DNA of 15,342 nt from Verrucomicrobia bacterium UBA6015 (GTDB lineage Bacteria; Verrucomicrobiota; Kiritimatiellia; UBA8416), in assembly GCA_002428045.1 (NCBI GenBank), contig DIZZ01000028.1:1-15342 (forward strand), given 5' to 3'. This document shows, piece after piece, positions 1-8,230 of this stretch. Made by a program: the position numbers and the translations under genes. Every line of letters begins with the position of its first letter. The stretch's first letter is position 1. The notes under the pieces are model-generated. The model worked only from the letters and a program-made list of their open reading frames with translations. It ran no database searches and was not told the origin of the DNA.

Positions 1-3000
1 TAGGGCGAGTTGGTGCCGTCGAAGCTGAAGACGAAGCTGGCCGTGTTGCTGCCGCCCGCCAGCGGCGCGAAGACCACGGTCACATTCGTGGCCGCCCCGG
101 CCGCCAGCGTCAATGGGAAAGGATGAAGGATGAAGGATGAAACCTGAATCCCATTGGTGACGACGCCACTGAACGTCAGCAGCGCGTTGCCCGCATTGGT
201 GATGGCGAACACGTTGGTGAGCGCAGTGCCGCCGATGATCGCCTCGCCGAAGGCTGTGCCAGCGGCAGGCGAGACGCCTGCACCACTTTCCACCACGGCA
301 CCGTCGGCGCCGAGGAACAGGACCTGCGGACCCGTCGCCAGGAACGAATTCGTTTTCACCGGCGCCGCATTGTAGTTGGCATTTCCTGACTGGGAGGCCG
401 ATATACGCACGTCGCCGATGCCCGTGAAGCTGACGTTTGTGCCGCTGTTGAGCTGGGCGGGGCCGCTAAGCACCGCGAAGGCTACCGCCAGCCCGCTGTC
501 CGCCGTGGCTGAAACGGCTGTTCTGTTGGTCCAGAAGGTATCGCTGAGCGCCGGGAAGGTGATCGTTTGATCGGCCTTGGTGATATCCGCCGAGAGCGAT
601 GGCTGTCCGCCCAGGTTGTAGTTGCCGGAATCCGCGCCGCTGATCGTCATGTAGCTGGTGACGGCGATGTTCGTGTCGGCATTCGCACTTGCAAAGGTGC
701 CGGTCGAAGCATTGTCGAGCGTCACGGCGTCGCCACTCTCCACGCCGGACAGCCCTGCCCCGCTGATCGTCGCGGCAATCGTTCCATCGTACACCTTGCC
801 CTGCGCCACTGCGCCGGTGACCGTCAGACCTTTGGCTATGATGTCGGCGGCGAGGGATGGTTGCGAAAGGGCATAATTCGGGGCATCCGCGCCGCTGAGG
901 GTCATGAAGCTGGTCACGGCGATATTCGTGCCGATGGTCGCCTGGGCAAAGGTACCCGTCGCACTATTCGCCAGCGTCACCGTGTCGCTGGGCACCACGC
1001 CCACTAATGAACCGCCGCCAAGCATGGCCGCCACCGTGGCATCATAGACCTTGTTCGAGGCCGATGCGCCGCTAACGGTCAGCCCTTTCGGCGTAACGGT
1101 CAGGGTGTTAGTGACGTTTAGTGCGTCAACGTAAAACGCATTGCCCGCCTGCGAGGCGACAATATTGCACACGCCGGTGCCGGTGATGTACAGCAGGGTG
1201 CCAAGGTTGGTGGCCACGTTCGAGTTGCTGCTCGCATAGCCCACCGTCAACCCCGAACTCGCCATCGCCCCAGGATCGAAGGCCGCATCGCCGTAGGTCT
1301 TAGCGGCGATGGGATCGAAGGTAATTGACTGCGCTTCTTTCAGGTACTCATAGGCGTTGCTCTTGACGGTCGTGCCGTAATCAGTGGAGACGACCACTAC
1401 GTCGCCAGCGCGATAGCCATCGTGTGAAGCGCCGGCCATGACGACGACCTGCGTGGCGCTGTTCACGCTCTGCACGGTGGCCGTCATGCCCGCCAGCGTG
1501 ACAAGCGTCACGTCCCCGATTGTGCCGTTGCAGAGGTTATCACCGCTGATCGCCACCGGATAGCCGCCCGTCCAGGAGCCAGAGGAGGGTTCGACACCGA
1601 TATTCATTATATTTCCAAGAAGCTGCAGGCCGTTATTGTAGGCGCTATCATACCACGAAGATCCTCCGGTCGTCGTCCGCCGCCCTTTCACGAAGCCAAA
1701 CCCATTCGTGGTGATATACGGATAGCTCGAACCGGGTATGGGCCAGGACATGGTAATACCCGCTGTACTGCCTTTGAAGACCAGCGCGTAGTTCGTCGCC
1801 GGCTGCAAGGTCCACTGCTCGACATTCAAGGGAATATCATAGTAGGCCGCTGTCGTGGTCAGGTTCACCACCACATCGGTGCTGGTCAAGGCACTGCCAA
1901 TGGGATCATAGGAAGCATCCACATAATACAGGCCCAAGTTCAACGTATTGGCCCCATTGGTCGTAGTACTATAAAGGCTCATCTTCATTCCCGTAAGCGG
2001 CGTCGGGTCGCCCGCTGGTGTTGAAATCACCTTGGCGTTCCAGTGGTTCAGGGTGATGGACCCCACACTAATGTCCAATGAAGCCGTGCCATTCGAGGTG
2101 TTATCCAGAATGGCCGTGGTGGCACGCGCCCCGATCCACCCTTGCGGATTGTACGCGTAGGGATTGGTGAGGGTGATATCGCCGTTGTCAGAGGTCTGGA
2201 CGATGAAATCCACCGCGCCCGCGTTGGTCGCGGCGGGCAGCGTGATCGTGAACCAGTTGGGGCCGGACGACACGAGCGTTGCCGAGCTGGTGCTCAGCGC
2301 TCCCAGGAGCACATTCGTGATCGTGCCGAAATGGCCGTTGGTTATGGTGATGGTGTTGCCGCCGCCGTAGGGGCCGACATTGGTGGAGGCAGCGTAGACT
2401 GAGCCTGTCAATCCGAATGTGTAGTTCGGCAGAGGGCTGTTGTTGGTGGCGCGGCAGGTCGGCATGAACGTGCCTACCGCTGAGGCGGTGAACACCACCG
2501 GCACATTGCTTACCGTGCCCGGAGCCACTGTCAAGCCGCCCAATCCGGTCACATTGAACATCGCCGCACCCGCGCCACTGTTGGTCGCCGCCGTGATGAC
2601 CAGTGCTTCGTTCCCGCTGTTGGTCACGGCAAAAAGGTTCGTCACGATGGTACCGAGTACCAAATGACCGAACGATGTACCATTCACTGCGATACCAGCC
2701 CCCGTGTAGGTAAACGCGTTGGACTTGGTCGTCGCGCCAAAGCTCGCCGAGAACACCTGCACGTCACCGACCACTCCCGATATCGCCTGACCGGCGACGA
2801 CAACCACCTGCGTCGCAGACTGGCTAACGATGCTTTGTACCGCTACGCCGCATAGGGTCACATTCGTGATGTCGCCGCCGTTGCCGAGGTTCATGCCGCT
2901 GATCACGACCTCGTAGCCACCGGTCCACGAGCCGGAAGAGGGCTCAACGCCCACAGTACTAACGACAGATCGGGCTCCCATCGCCACGTTGCTGGCAGCG

Positions 3001-6000
3001 AGACCATCGGCTGTTGTAAATAGTCCGCCAGCCACAAGTTTGGATCCATCGTGAACAAGCGCATTGACAGCCGCATTCATCCCGCTCCCGAGGCCGGTCC
3101 AGTTTGTTCCGTCCCACATCGCCACATACTTTGCCGTCGCGCCGCCCGCATTCGTAAATGCCCCGCCGGCATATAAGTTGGTGCCGTCGTACGCGAATGC
3201 GTTCACACTGCCGGTCATTCCGAGACCAAGGTTGGTCCAGGTGGTGCCATTCCACATCGCCACATTATTCGCCGCGGCACCGCCAGCCGAGGTAAAGGCC
3301 CCCCCCGCATACAAATGGGTACCGTCATGCAAAAGCGCATTCACAGCACCGTTCATTCCGCTGCCCAGACCAGACCAGGTCGTCCCATTCCACGTTGCCA
3401 CATAATTGGCGGCAACGCCGCCCGCCACGGTAAAGGCGCCGCCCGCATATAGGGATACCCCGTCATGAGCAACCGCATTCACGTTACTGCTCATCACACC
3501 CCCGAGGTTGGTCCACGTCGTTCCGTTCCAGGCAAACACTCCGTTCGTCGAATATAGTCCCATAAACAAGTACCCGGCGTTGTACGCCAAGCACAACGGA
3601 AGTTGCGAAACCCCCGCACCCAGAGCACTCCAAGCGGTTCCACTCCAGGACGCTCGATACATGGATGGAGAAGAAAACAGACCGCCGACATAGAGATTCG
3701 TACCATCGTGGGCAAGCGTGTAAACATTGCCATTTACCCCGCTGCCAACCGCGACCCAGTTAGTCCCCCTCCAGATGCCCAGGCGTGTTGGACTGCCGCC
3801 CACGCTCGTAAAATCGCCTCCGGCATAAAGATTGGTTCCATCATAGGCGAGAGACCTCACCTGATTGTTGAACCGACTTGCCATGTTCGTCCATACGAAC
3901 GGTCCTATGGATGTTCCGCCGATCGCGCCCGCCGGATTGTAGGTGTAGGCATTCGCCAGCGTGATGTCGCCGTTGTCGGAGGTCTGGACGGTGATGTCCA
4001 CTAAGCCTGCATTCGTGGCGGGGGGCATTACGATAGTGAAGCTGCTCCCGCTCGATTCCACAAGCGTCGCCGCCATTCCATCCACCAACACGTTGGTGAT
4101 GATCCCGAAGTATCCGTTCGCAATCGTGATCGTGTTGCCACCGCCGAAGGGGCCCGCATTCGTCGAGACTCCGAAGCAGGGACCATAGAGTCGCACCACG
4201 TAGGCCGCTGTCGGCGAGTCGTTGCTGATCGTCAACCAATCGTTGTAAGTGCCCACACTGGTCGGCGCGAATTTGACCGTGAAGTTGCTCACACCACCGA
4301 CGCCTACCGAGGTCGGAATACCGGCGATCTCAAAGTCAGGATTGACATGTCCAAATCCCGAAATAGTCAACGTTTCGGTGCCGTTGTTCGTGATCGAAAA
4401 TGTATTTGTCCAGGACGTGTAGGGAAGCAGCGGACTGAACTTCGTCCCATTCGCCACCTGCGCCGAGTCGTCACTGGCAATCACCGCGCCGTTGGTGCCA
4501 AGCACCTGAAGGCCGGGCGCGATATAGGTGAAGGCGTTGGATTTGGTGGTTGCGCCGTAGCTAGTGGAATAGACCACCACATCGCCCATCCCTGCGGACG
4601 CCGCCTGCCCCGCCGTCACCACAATCTGCGTGGAGCCTGCAATATCTATCACCGCTACACTCACCCCGCACAGTGTCACATTCGTTGCGTCCGACAGGCT
4701 TCCATTGCACAGATTCATGCCGCTTATCACCACCGGGTAGCCGCCGGTCCAAGAGCCGCTAGCGGGGGTCACTCCGCTGTTCAGTGTGCTTCCCAAAAGC
4801 TGCAGTCCGTTGTAGAAGCTGTTAACGCTCCACGACGATCCGCCGTTCGTCGTTCGACGGTTTGACAGGAAGATAAAACCATTCGTGGTGACATACGAAT
4901 TGCCCGAACCAGGACCGGCTACGGTCCAGGACATGGTAATACCCGGTGTACTGCCTTTGAAAACCAGCGCGTAGTTCGTCGCTGGCTGCAAGATCCACTG
5001 CTCGGTATTCAAGGGAATATCATAATAGGCCGCTGTCGTGGTTAGGTTCAGCACCACGTTGGTGCTGACCAAGGCGCTGCCAACGGGATTATAGGAAGCA
5101 TCCACATAATACAAACTCAGATCGACCGTATTGGTCCCGGGGGTCGTCATACTGTAAAGGCTCATCTTCATTCCCGCGAGGGGTGTCGGCTCGCCCTCTG
5201 GCGTTGAAATCACCCTCGCGTTCCAGTTGTTCAGTGTGAGTGACCCCAAAGAATTAGTCAGCGAGGCGGTGCCATTCAAGGTATTATCCAGAATGGCCGT
5301 GACTGCATTCTCTCCAATCTCGCCCGCCGGATTGTACACATAGGCATCGACCAACGTGGTGTCGCCATTGTTGGATGTCTGCACGATGAAATCCACAAAA
5401 CCCGCACTCACTCCCGCCGGCAACGTAATCGTGAACCAGTTATCACCCGAAGACACAGGCGAGACGCCTGTGCTACCTACCAGCACGTTCGTGATGCTCC
5501 CGAAATACCCATTCGTGACGGTGACCGTGTTGCCACCGGCATAGGGGCCGGAATCCGGCGTGACGCTGAACACCTTAATGACGTTGGTGACGCTCGGCGC
5601 GGGACTGTAGGTGCCATTACCGGTCTGCGAGGCAACCACTCGCACATCCCCCACTCCGATGAAGGTCAGATTCGTTCCGCCGCTGATGGAGCCGGGCGGA
5701 TCCGCCGTGAAGGTGACGCCCAATCCGCTCGAGGCCGCGGCCGCTAGACCGACCAACGCGCTTTGCTTTTGCGGAACGATTGGACCGAATGTGATCGTCT
5801 GGTCGGCCTTGCCCACCACCAGTGTGCCGGTCGACATTCCCTGATACATGGCCTCATTGACGGTTCCCGTCACCGCGTAGCTCCCGACGTTGGTCGGTGC
5901 CCAGGCGTTGCCATCATAGGTCAACTCGATGGTTAGCCCAGCGGGCATCGACGTGGCCGTCACGGTCCGCGCCGTACCGTCGTAGGTCTGCGCCAGATCG

Positions 6001-8156
6001 CTCAGGAACACCTGCGCCGCCGCCTTCGTCACGTTGAACGTGTTCGTCACGTCCGGTACCGGGTTCCAACTGCCATTACCCGCCTGCGACGCCACGATGC
6101 TCACCGCGCCAGTGCCCGTGAAGGTCAGGTTGGTCAATACCGCGATTGTCGCCGGGCCAGCGCCCACCGCGAACGAAACCGGCAGCCCGCTCGACGCCGT
6201 CGCCGCTAGGCCGACCGCGTCAGTCGTCACCTTGTCGCCGATCGCCGGGAAGGTTATCGCCTGGTCGTCGGGCACCTCGGTCACGTTGATTGTCATCGTC
6301 TTCGGCGTGGGATCAAGGTCCACGCCGCTATTGGCCGTGCCGCCGTCGTCCTGCACCTGGAAGGTGAAGCTGCTGTAAGGAGCGCCGTAGGCGTCGGCGG
6401 CAGGCGTGAAGGTCAAATCGATACCGCCGCTCGATGTGTAGATCGCGTTGCCGGTCACCACCGCCACCAGCTTCGAACCGTCCGACGACGACGCCACGGA
6501 TGTCCATTCGCGATTGCTCTCGCGCGCCGTCCAGTTCGTCCCCGAATCCGTCGATATGTAAATCTGGTTGGTGTTGGCCACCGCCACCAGCTTCGAACCG
6601 TCCGACGACGACGCCACGCCACGCCACGCGCGATTGCTCTCGCGCGCCGTCCAGTTCATCCCAGAATCCGTCGAGGTGTAAATCTGGTTGGTGTTGGCCA
6701 CCGCCACCAGTTTCGTTCCGTCCGACGACGACGCGATGGACCGCCATTCGCGATTGCTCGCGTGCGGAGTCCAGTTCGTCCCCGAATCCGACGAGGTGTA
6801 GATCTGGCCGTTCCATACCACCGCGACCAGCTTCGTTCCGTCCGCCGACGACGTCACGGGTGTCCAATCGCGGTTGCTCTCGCGCGCCGTCCAGTTCGTC
6901 CCTGAATCCGTTGAGGTGTAGATCTGGCCGAGCGAAACTACCGCGACCAGCTTCGTTCCGTCCGCCGACGACGCCACGCCACTCCACATGCGATTGCTCT
7001 CGCGCGCCGTCCAGTTCGTCCCCGAATCCGTTGAGGTGTAGATCTGGCCATTCCTCACCGCCGCAACCAGCTTCGTCCCGTCCGCCGACGACGCCACGGA
7101 AGACCAGAGTCGGTTGTTCTCGCGCGCAGTCCAGTTCGCCCCCGAATCCGTCGAGGTGTAGAGCCGACCGTTCCAATCCCCCGCCACCAGCTTCGTACCG
7201 TCGGCCGACGACGCCACGGTATTCCAGTAACGACCGGTGTCGCGCACCGCCCACGTTTCGCCGGCAACAGTAAGTGCAACCGTTTGCCCGTTTGTCGCCG
7301 CACTCCCGCCGGTGCTAAGCGTTCCCGCGCCAGGCAACGTCGTGATTTTCACCGCCGCCAAGTGGTTAGGCGGAGTATCCGACGGATCGGTAAAGCCGAA
7401 GTCCGCCACCGCAAATGTGTACGTGCTGTTCTCTAACAAGGTCACGGCGTTGCTCGCTCCTTCCGGCGCATGATTGGCCGCGGATCCGGTCACCGTATAG
7501 GCATTCAACCCGACACCCCCCGTGCCGGTCGTCTTTGACGTATAGGTCTGACCCCACGACGTGACGCTGACGTTGGGATTGGACAGCGCGTCAATCGCCG
7601 AGTCACCGCCACCGCCACCGGACGCATAGGCATCGAAATAGAAGGTGTCGCCTGCGGCGAGTCCCAGTGAGGCAAGCGGCACGCTATAAGACAGGGTGCT
7701 TTGGACTCCCGCCACAAAACTGAAGGTGCAGGCCGACGGACCGTTCCACGCCGCATTCGTGTAATTCCACAAATGACACCCCCCTCCGCCATCCACCCAG
7801 GATCCAATCCAGAAGTCCATGCCTCCTGTTGGTGCCTCCAGGTTGATCGGGCGCCCCCACCCGTTGCCCGTCGTGGTGCCTGCGCTCTTGCCCGAGGCAA
7901 TCCCGATGAGGAATTTTCCCCAATCGGTGGTGGATATGTCGCCATTAAGCGAGAGCGTCATGTAAACATCGGAAACCGTATTGGAGACTTCCATGCCGAG
8001 GATGTCCAGCGTGCCTCCAGCGCTAGATAGCCCCGGATCAATCTCGCCAGCAGCATCCGCATAGGGGGAATTGGTGCCTTCGGCGGCCCGCGCCGAGGGC
8101 AGGAAGCTCACCAGACTCATCAGCGAAAACACGCACGCAAACAGCAACCGATTCAT
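1..8156 (-). CDS. Giant secreted modular repeat protein (partial, C-terminus beyond left edge)
   Basis: One open frame of 2,718 codons starting at ATG 8154-8156 has no in-frame stop down to base 1. Residues 1-24 are a signal peptide (MNRLLFACVFSLMSLVSF..., cleavage probably after SARA), so the product is exported. Approximate layout by residue: 25-220, Gly-rich beta-sandwich-like region; 222-300 and 577-632, two halves of a cadherin-like repeat; 302-577, seven 40-residue Asp-box propeller repeats; 632-866, Ig/MBG-type repeats; 866-943, IPT; 950-1090, choice-of-anchor R-like; 1123-1213, TIG; 1220-1320, choice-of-anchor D; 1320-1410, IPT; 1418-1733, seven-repeat propeller; 1736-1816, TIG; 1823-1916, anchor D; 1919-2009, IPT; 2016-2159, anchor R; 2186-2271, TIG; 2275-2356, MBG-like; 2358-2523, two YDG repeats; 2528-2596, MBG-like; 2603 onward, anchor D. 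A C-terminal sorting signal would lie outside the window. Domain names are from remembered family signatures. A surface adhesin or carbohydrate-contact role is inference. Confidence 0.9.
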   Translation of the reverse strand, partial: MNRLLFACVFSLMSLVSFLPSARAAEGTNSPYADAAGEIDPGLSSAGGTLDILGMEVSNTVSDVYMTLSLNGDISTTDWGKFLIGIASGKSAGTTTGNGWGRPINLEAPTGGMDFWIGSWVDGGGGCHLWNYTNAAWNGPSACTFSFVAGVQSTLSYSVPLASLGLAAGDTFYFDAYASGGGGGDSAIDALSNPNVSVTSWGQTYTSKTTGTGGVGLNAYTVTGSAANHAPEGASNAVTLLENSTYTFAVADFGFTDPSDTPPNHLAAVKITTLPGAGTLSTGGSAATNGQTVALTVAGETWAVRDTGRYWNTVASSADGTKLVAGDWNGRLYTSTDSGANWTARENNRLWSSVASSADGTKLVAAVRNGQIYTSTDSGTNWTARESNRMWSGVASSADGTKLVAVVSLGQIYTSTDSGTNWTARESNRDWTPVTSSADGTKLVAVVWNGQIYTSSDSGTNWTPHASNREWRSIASSSDGTKLVAVANTNQIYTSTDSGMNWTARESNRAWRGVASSSDGSKLVAVANTNQIYISTDSGTNWTARESNREWTSVASSSDGSKLVAVVTGNAIYTSSGGIDLTFTPAADAYGAPYSSFTFQVQDDGGTANSGVDLDPTPKTMTINVTEVPDDQAITFPAIGDKVTTDAVGLAATASSGLPVSFAVGAGPATIAVLTNLTFTGTGAVSIVASQAGNGSWNPVPDVTNTFNVTKAAAQVFLSDLAQTYDGTARTVTATSMPAGLTIELTYDGNAWAPTNVGSYAVTGTVNEAMYQGMSTGTLVVGKADQTITFGPIVPQKQSALVGLAAAASSGLGVTFTADPPGSISGGTNLTFIGVGDVRVVASQTGNGTYSPAPSVTNVIKVFSVTPDSGPYAGGNTVTVTNGYFGSITNVLVGSTGVSPVSSGDNWFTITLPAGVSAGFVDFIVQTSNNGDTTLVDAYVYNPAGEIGENAVTAILDNTLNGTASLTNSLGSLTLNNWNARVISTPEGEPTPLAGMKMSLYSMTTPGTNTVDLSLYYVDASYNPVGSALVSTNVVLNLTTTAAYYDIPLNTEQWILQPATNYALVFKGSTPGITMSWTVAGPGSGNSYVTTNGFIFLSNRRTTNGGSSWSVNSFYNGLQLLGSTLNSGVTPASGSWTGGYPVVISGMNLCNGSLSDATNVTLCGVSVAVIDIAGSTQIVVTAGQAASAGMGDVVVYSTSYGATTKSNAFTYIAPGLQVLGTNGAVIASDDSAQVANGTKFSPLLPYTSWTNTFSITNNGTETLTISGFGHVNPDFEIAGIPTSVGVGGVSNFTVKFAPTSVGTYNDWLTISNDSPTAAYVVRLYGPCFGVSTNAGPFGGGNTITIANGYFGIITNVLVDGMAATLVESSGSSFTIVMPPATNAGLVDITVQTSDNGDITLANAYTYNPAGAIGGTSIGPFVWTNMASRFNNQVRSLAYDGTNLYAGGDFTSVGGSPTRLGIWRGTNWVAVGSGVNGNVYTLAHDGTNLYVGGLFSSPSMYRASWSGTAWSALGAGVSQLPLCLAYNAGYLFMGLYSTNGVFAWNGTTWTNLGGVMSSNVNAVAHDGVSLYAGGAFTVAGGVAANYVATWNGTTWSGLGSGMNGAVNALLHDGTHLYAGGAFTSAGGAAANNVAMWNGTTWTNLGLGMTGSVNAFAYDGTNLYAGGAFTNAGGATAKYVAMWDGTNWTGLGSGMNAAVNALVHDGSKLVAGGLFTTADGLAASNVAMGARSVVSTVGVEPSSGSWTGGYEVVISGMNLGNGGDITNVTLCGVAVQSIVSQSATQVVVVAGQAISGVVGDVQVFSASFGATTKSNAFTYTGAGIAVNGTSFGHLVLGTIVTNLFAVTNSGNEALVITAATNSGAGAAMFNVTGLGGLTVAPGTVSNVPVVFTASAVGTFMPTCRATNNSPLPNYTFGLTGSVYAASTNVGPYGGGNTITITNGHFGTITNVLLGALSTSSATLVSSGPNWFTITLPAATNAGAVDFIVQTSDNGDITLTNPYAYNPQGWIGARATTAILDNTSNGTASLDISVGSITLNHWNAKVISTPAGDPTPLTGMKMSLYSTTTNGANTLNLGLYYVDASYDPIGSALTSTDVVVNLTTTAAYYDIPLNVEQWTLQPATNYALVFKGSTAGITMSWPIPGSSYPYITTNGFGFVKGRRTTTGGSSWYDSAYNNGLQLLGNIMNIGVEPSSGSWTGGYPVAISGDNLCNGTIGDVTLVTLAGMTATVQSVNSATQVVVMAGASHDGYRAGDVVVVSTDYGTTVKSNAYEYLKEAQSITFDPIAAKTYGDAAFDPGAMASSGLTVGYASSNSNVATNLGTLLYITGTGVCNIVASQAGNAFYVDALNVTNTLTVTPKGLTVSGASASNKVYDATVAAMLGGGSLVGVVPSDTVTLANSATGTFAQATIGTNIAVTSFMTLSGADAPNYALSQPSLAADIIAKGLTVTGAVAQGKVYDGTIAATISGAGLSGVESGDAVTLDNASTGTFASANADTNIAVTSYMTISGADSGNYNLGGQPSLSADITKADQTITFPALSDTFWTNRTAVSATADSGLAVAFAVLSGPAQLNSGTNVSFTGIGDVRISASQSGNANYNAAPVKTNSFLATGPQVLFLGADGAVVESGAGVSPAAGTAFGEAIIGGTALTNVFAITNAGNALLTFSGVVTNGIQVSSFILHPFPLTLAAGAATNVTVVFAPLAGGSNTASFVFSFDGTNSP
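121..141. repeat. Three tandem copies of GGATGAA inside the giant gene
   Basis: Exactly three 7-bp units, 21 bp in total, so the frame is kept. On the coding strand they encode SSFILHP, an oddly hydrophobic stretch in an anchor D domain just before FPLTLAAGAATNV. Heptamer runs of this type usually occur between genes. Confidence 0.75.
265..281. repeat. Short palindromic element inside the giant gene, copy 2
   Basis: GCAGGCG-AGA-CGCCTGC, 7-bp arms around the same AGA loop, sharing a 15-bp core with 5454-5472. It is read in the same frame as AGVSPA in the last anchor D-type region. Confidence 0.7.
1560..2400 (-). repeat. Long direct repeat, copy A (IPT - anchor R - TIG start)
   Basis: This segment matches 4740-5550 at a constant offset of 3,183 bp (1,061 codons) where I aligned it. 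Around 1743-1875 about nine in ten bases agree, including many third positions. It encodes the third IPT, the second anchor R-like domain and the beginning of a TIG domain. Edges are approximate; the match is weaker in the IPT and TIG parts. Confidence 0.8.
2995..3890 (-). repeat. Tandem approx. 138-bp repeat, seven copies, encoding a second propeller
   Basis: The first four spacings I measured between equivalent GCATTxAC sites (3061, 3199, 3337, 3475) are exactly 138 bp, or 46 codons. Each unit encodes VNALxHDGTxLYAGGAFTxAGG, then VAxWNGTTWTxLGxGM. Three more units follow with irregular length; the one near 3545-3600 has lost the HDGTNLYAGG core (it reads YNAGYLFMGL). The repeat resembles the WNG-type propeller repeats common in secreted bacterial proteins. 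Confidence 0.82.
4740..5550 (-). repeat. Long direct repeat, copy B (IPT - anchor R - TIG start)
   Basis: Partner of 1560-2400, encoding the first anchor R-like domain and its flanks. Shared runs include CCAGGACATGGTAATACCC (4926 and 1743). Copy B alone carries the palindromic insertion at 5454-5472. Confidence 0.8.
5454..5472. repeat. Short palindromic element inside the giant gene, copy 1
   Basis: CACAGGCG-AGA-CGCCTGTG, two perfect 8-bp arms around a 3-nt loop. In the giant protein it is read as TGVSPV within the first IPT domain. The same place in the paralogous IPT repeats reads differently (LSTSSATLV, MAATLVE). It shares the 15-bp core CAGGCGAGACGCCTG with 265-281. Confidence 0.7.
6425..7245 (-). 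repeat. Tandem 120-bp repeat, seven copies, encoding an Asp-box propeller
   Basis: The period is exactly 120 bp (40 codons). Each copy encodes VASSxDGTKLVAV...xQIYTSTDSGTNWTARESNR with a sialidase-type Asp box, S-x-D-x-G-x-x-W. Six copies carry the full box; the last (about 6425-6480) degenerates to TSSGGIDL. Seven sets of strands suit a seven-bladed propeller. The copies differ mainly in the variable loop (WNG, RNG, SLG, NTN, TGN), which would line one face of the propeller. Confidence 0.88.
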
Positions 8157-8162
8157 GAAAAG

Positions 8163-8167
8163 CCTCC
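8163..8167 (-). promoter_or_regulatory. Ribosome binding site of the giant gene
   Basis: On the minus strand GGAGG (inside GGGGAGG) sits 6 nt before the ATG at 8156. Together with the signal peptide that follows directly, this fixes the start of the giant protein. Confidence 0.8.
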
Positions 8168-8205
8168 CCACTCACACATGGAAATCACCCGGAAAAATGA
8201 AAGCG

Positions 8206-8230
8206 ATACATATATTCATTAGGTATGTAT
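8206..8230. repeat. Inverted repeat overlapping the giant-gene promoter
   Basis: ATACATA (8206-8212) and its exact reverse complement TATGTAT (8224-8230) are separated by 11 nt. The upstream arm covers most of the proposed -10 box and the other arm lies just past the expected transcription start. That placement suits a repressor site, but a 7-bp AT-rich arm can also arise by chance. Confidence 0.35.

Noticed and set aside
154..1007. Several plus-strand open frames in the first kilobase
   Set aside because: They lie antisense to the continuous domain-bearing minus frame, have low-complexity Ala/Pro/Val composition and match no family I know.
6425..7245. CRISPR-like array
   Set aside because: The regular 120-bp spacing comes from whole coding repeats without unique spacers between short repeats, and it is in frame with a protein.
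6328..7273. Long open frames of 279 (plus strand) and 308 codons (minus strand, another frame) across the 120-bp repeats
   Set aside because: They are shadows: the repeat period is a multiple of three and GC-rich, so any frame without a stop in one unit stays open through all. The Asp-box frame carries the real domain signature and continues across the whole region.
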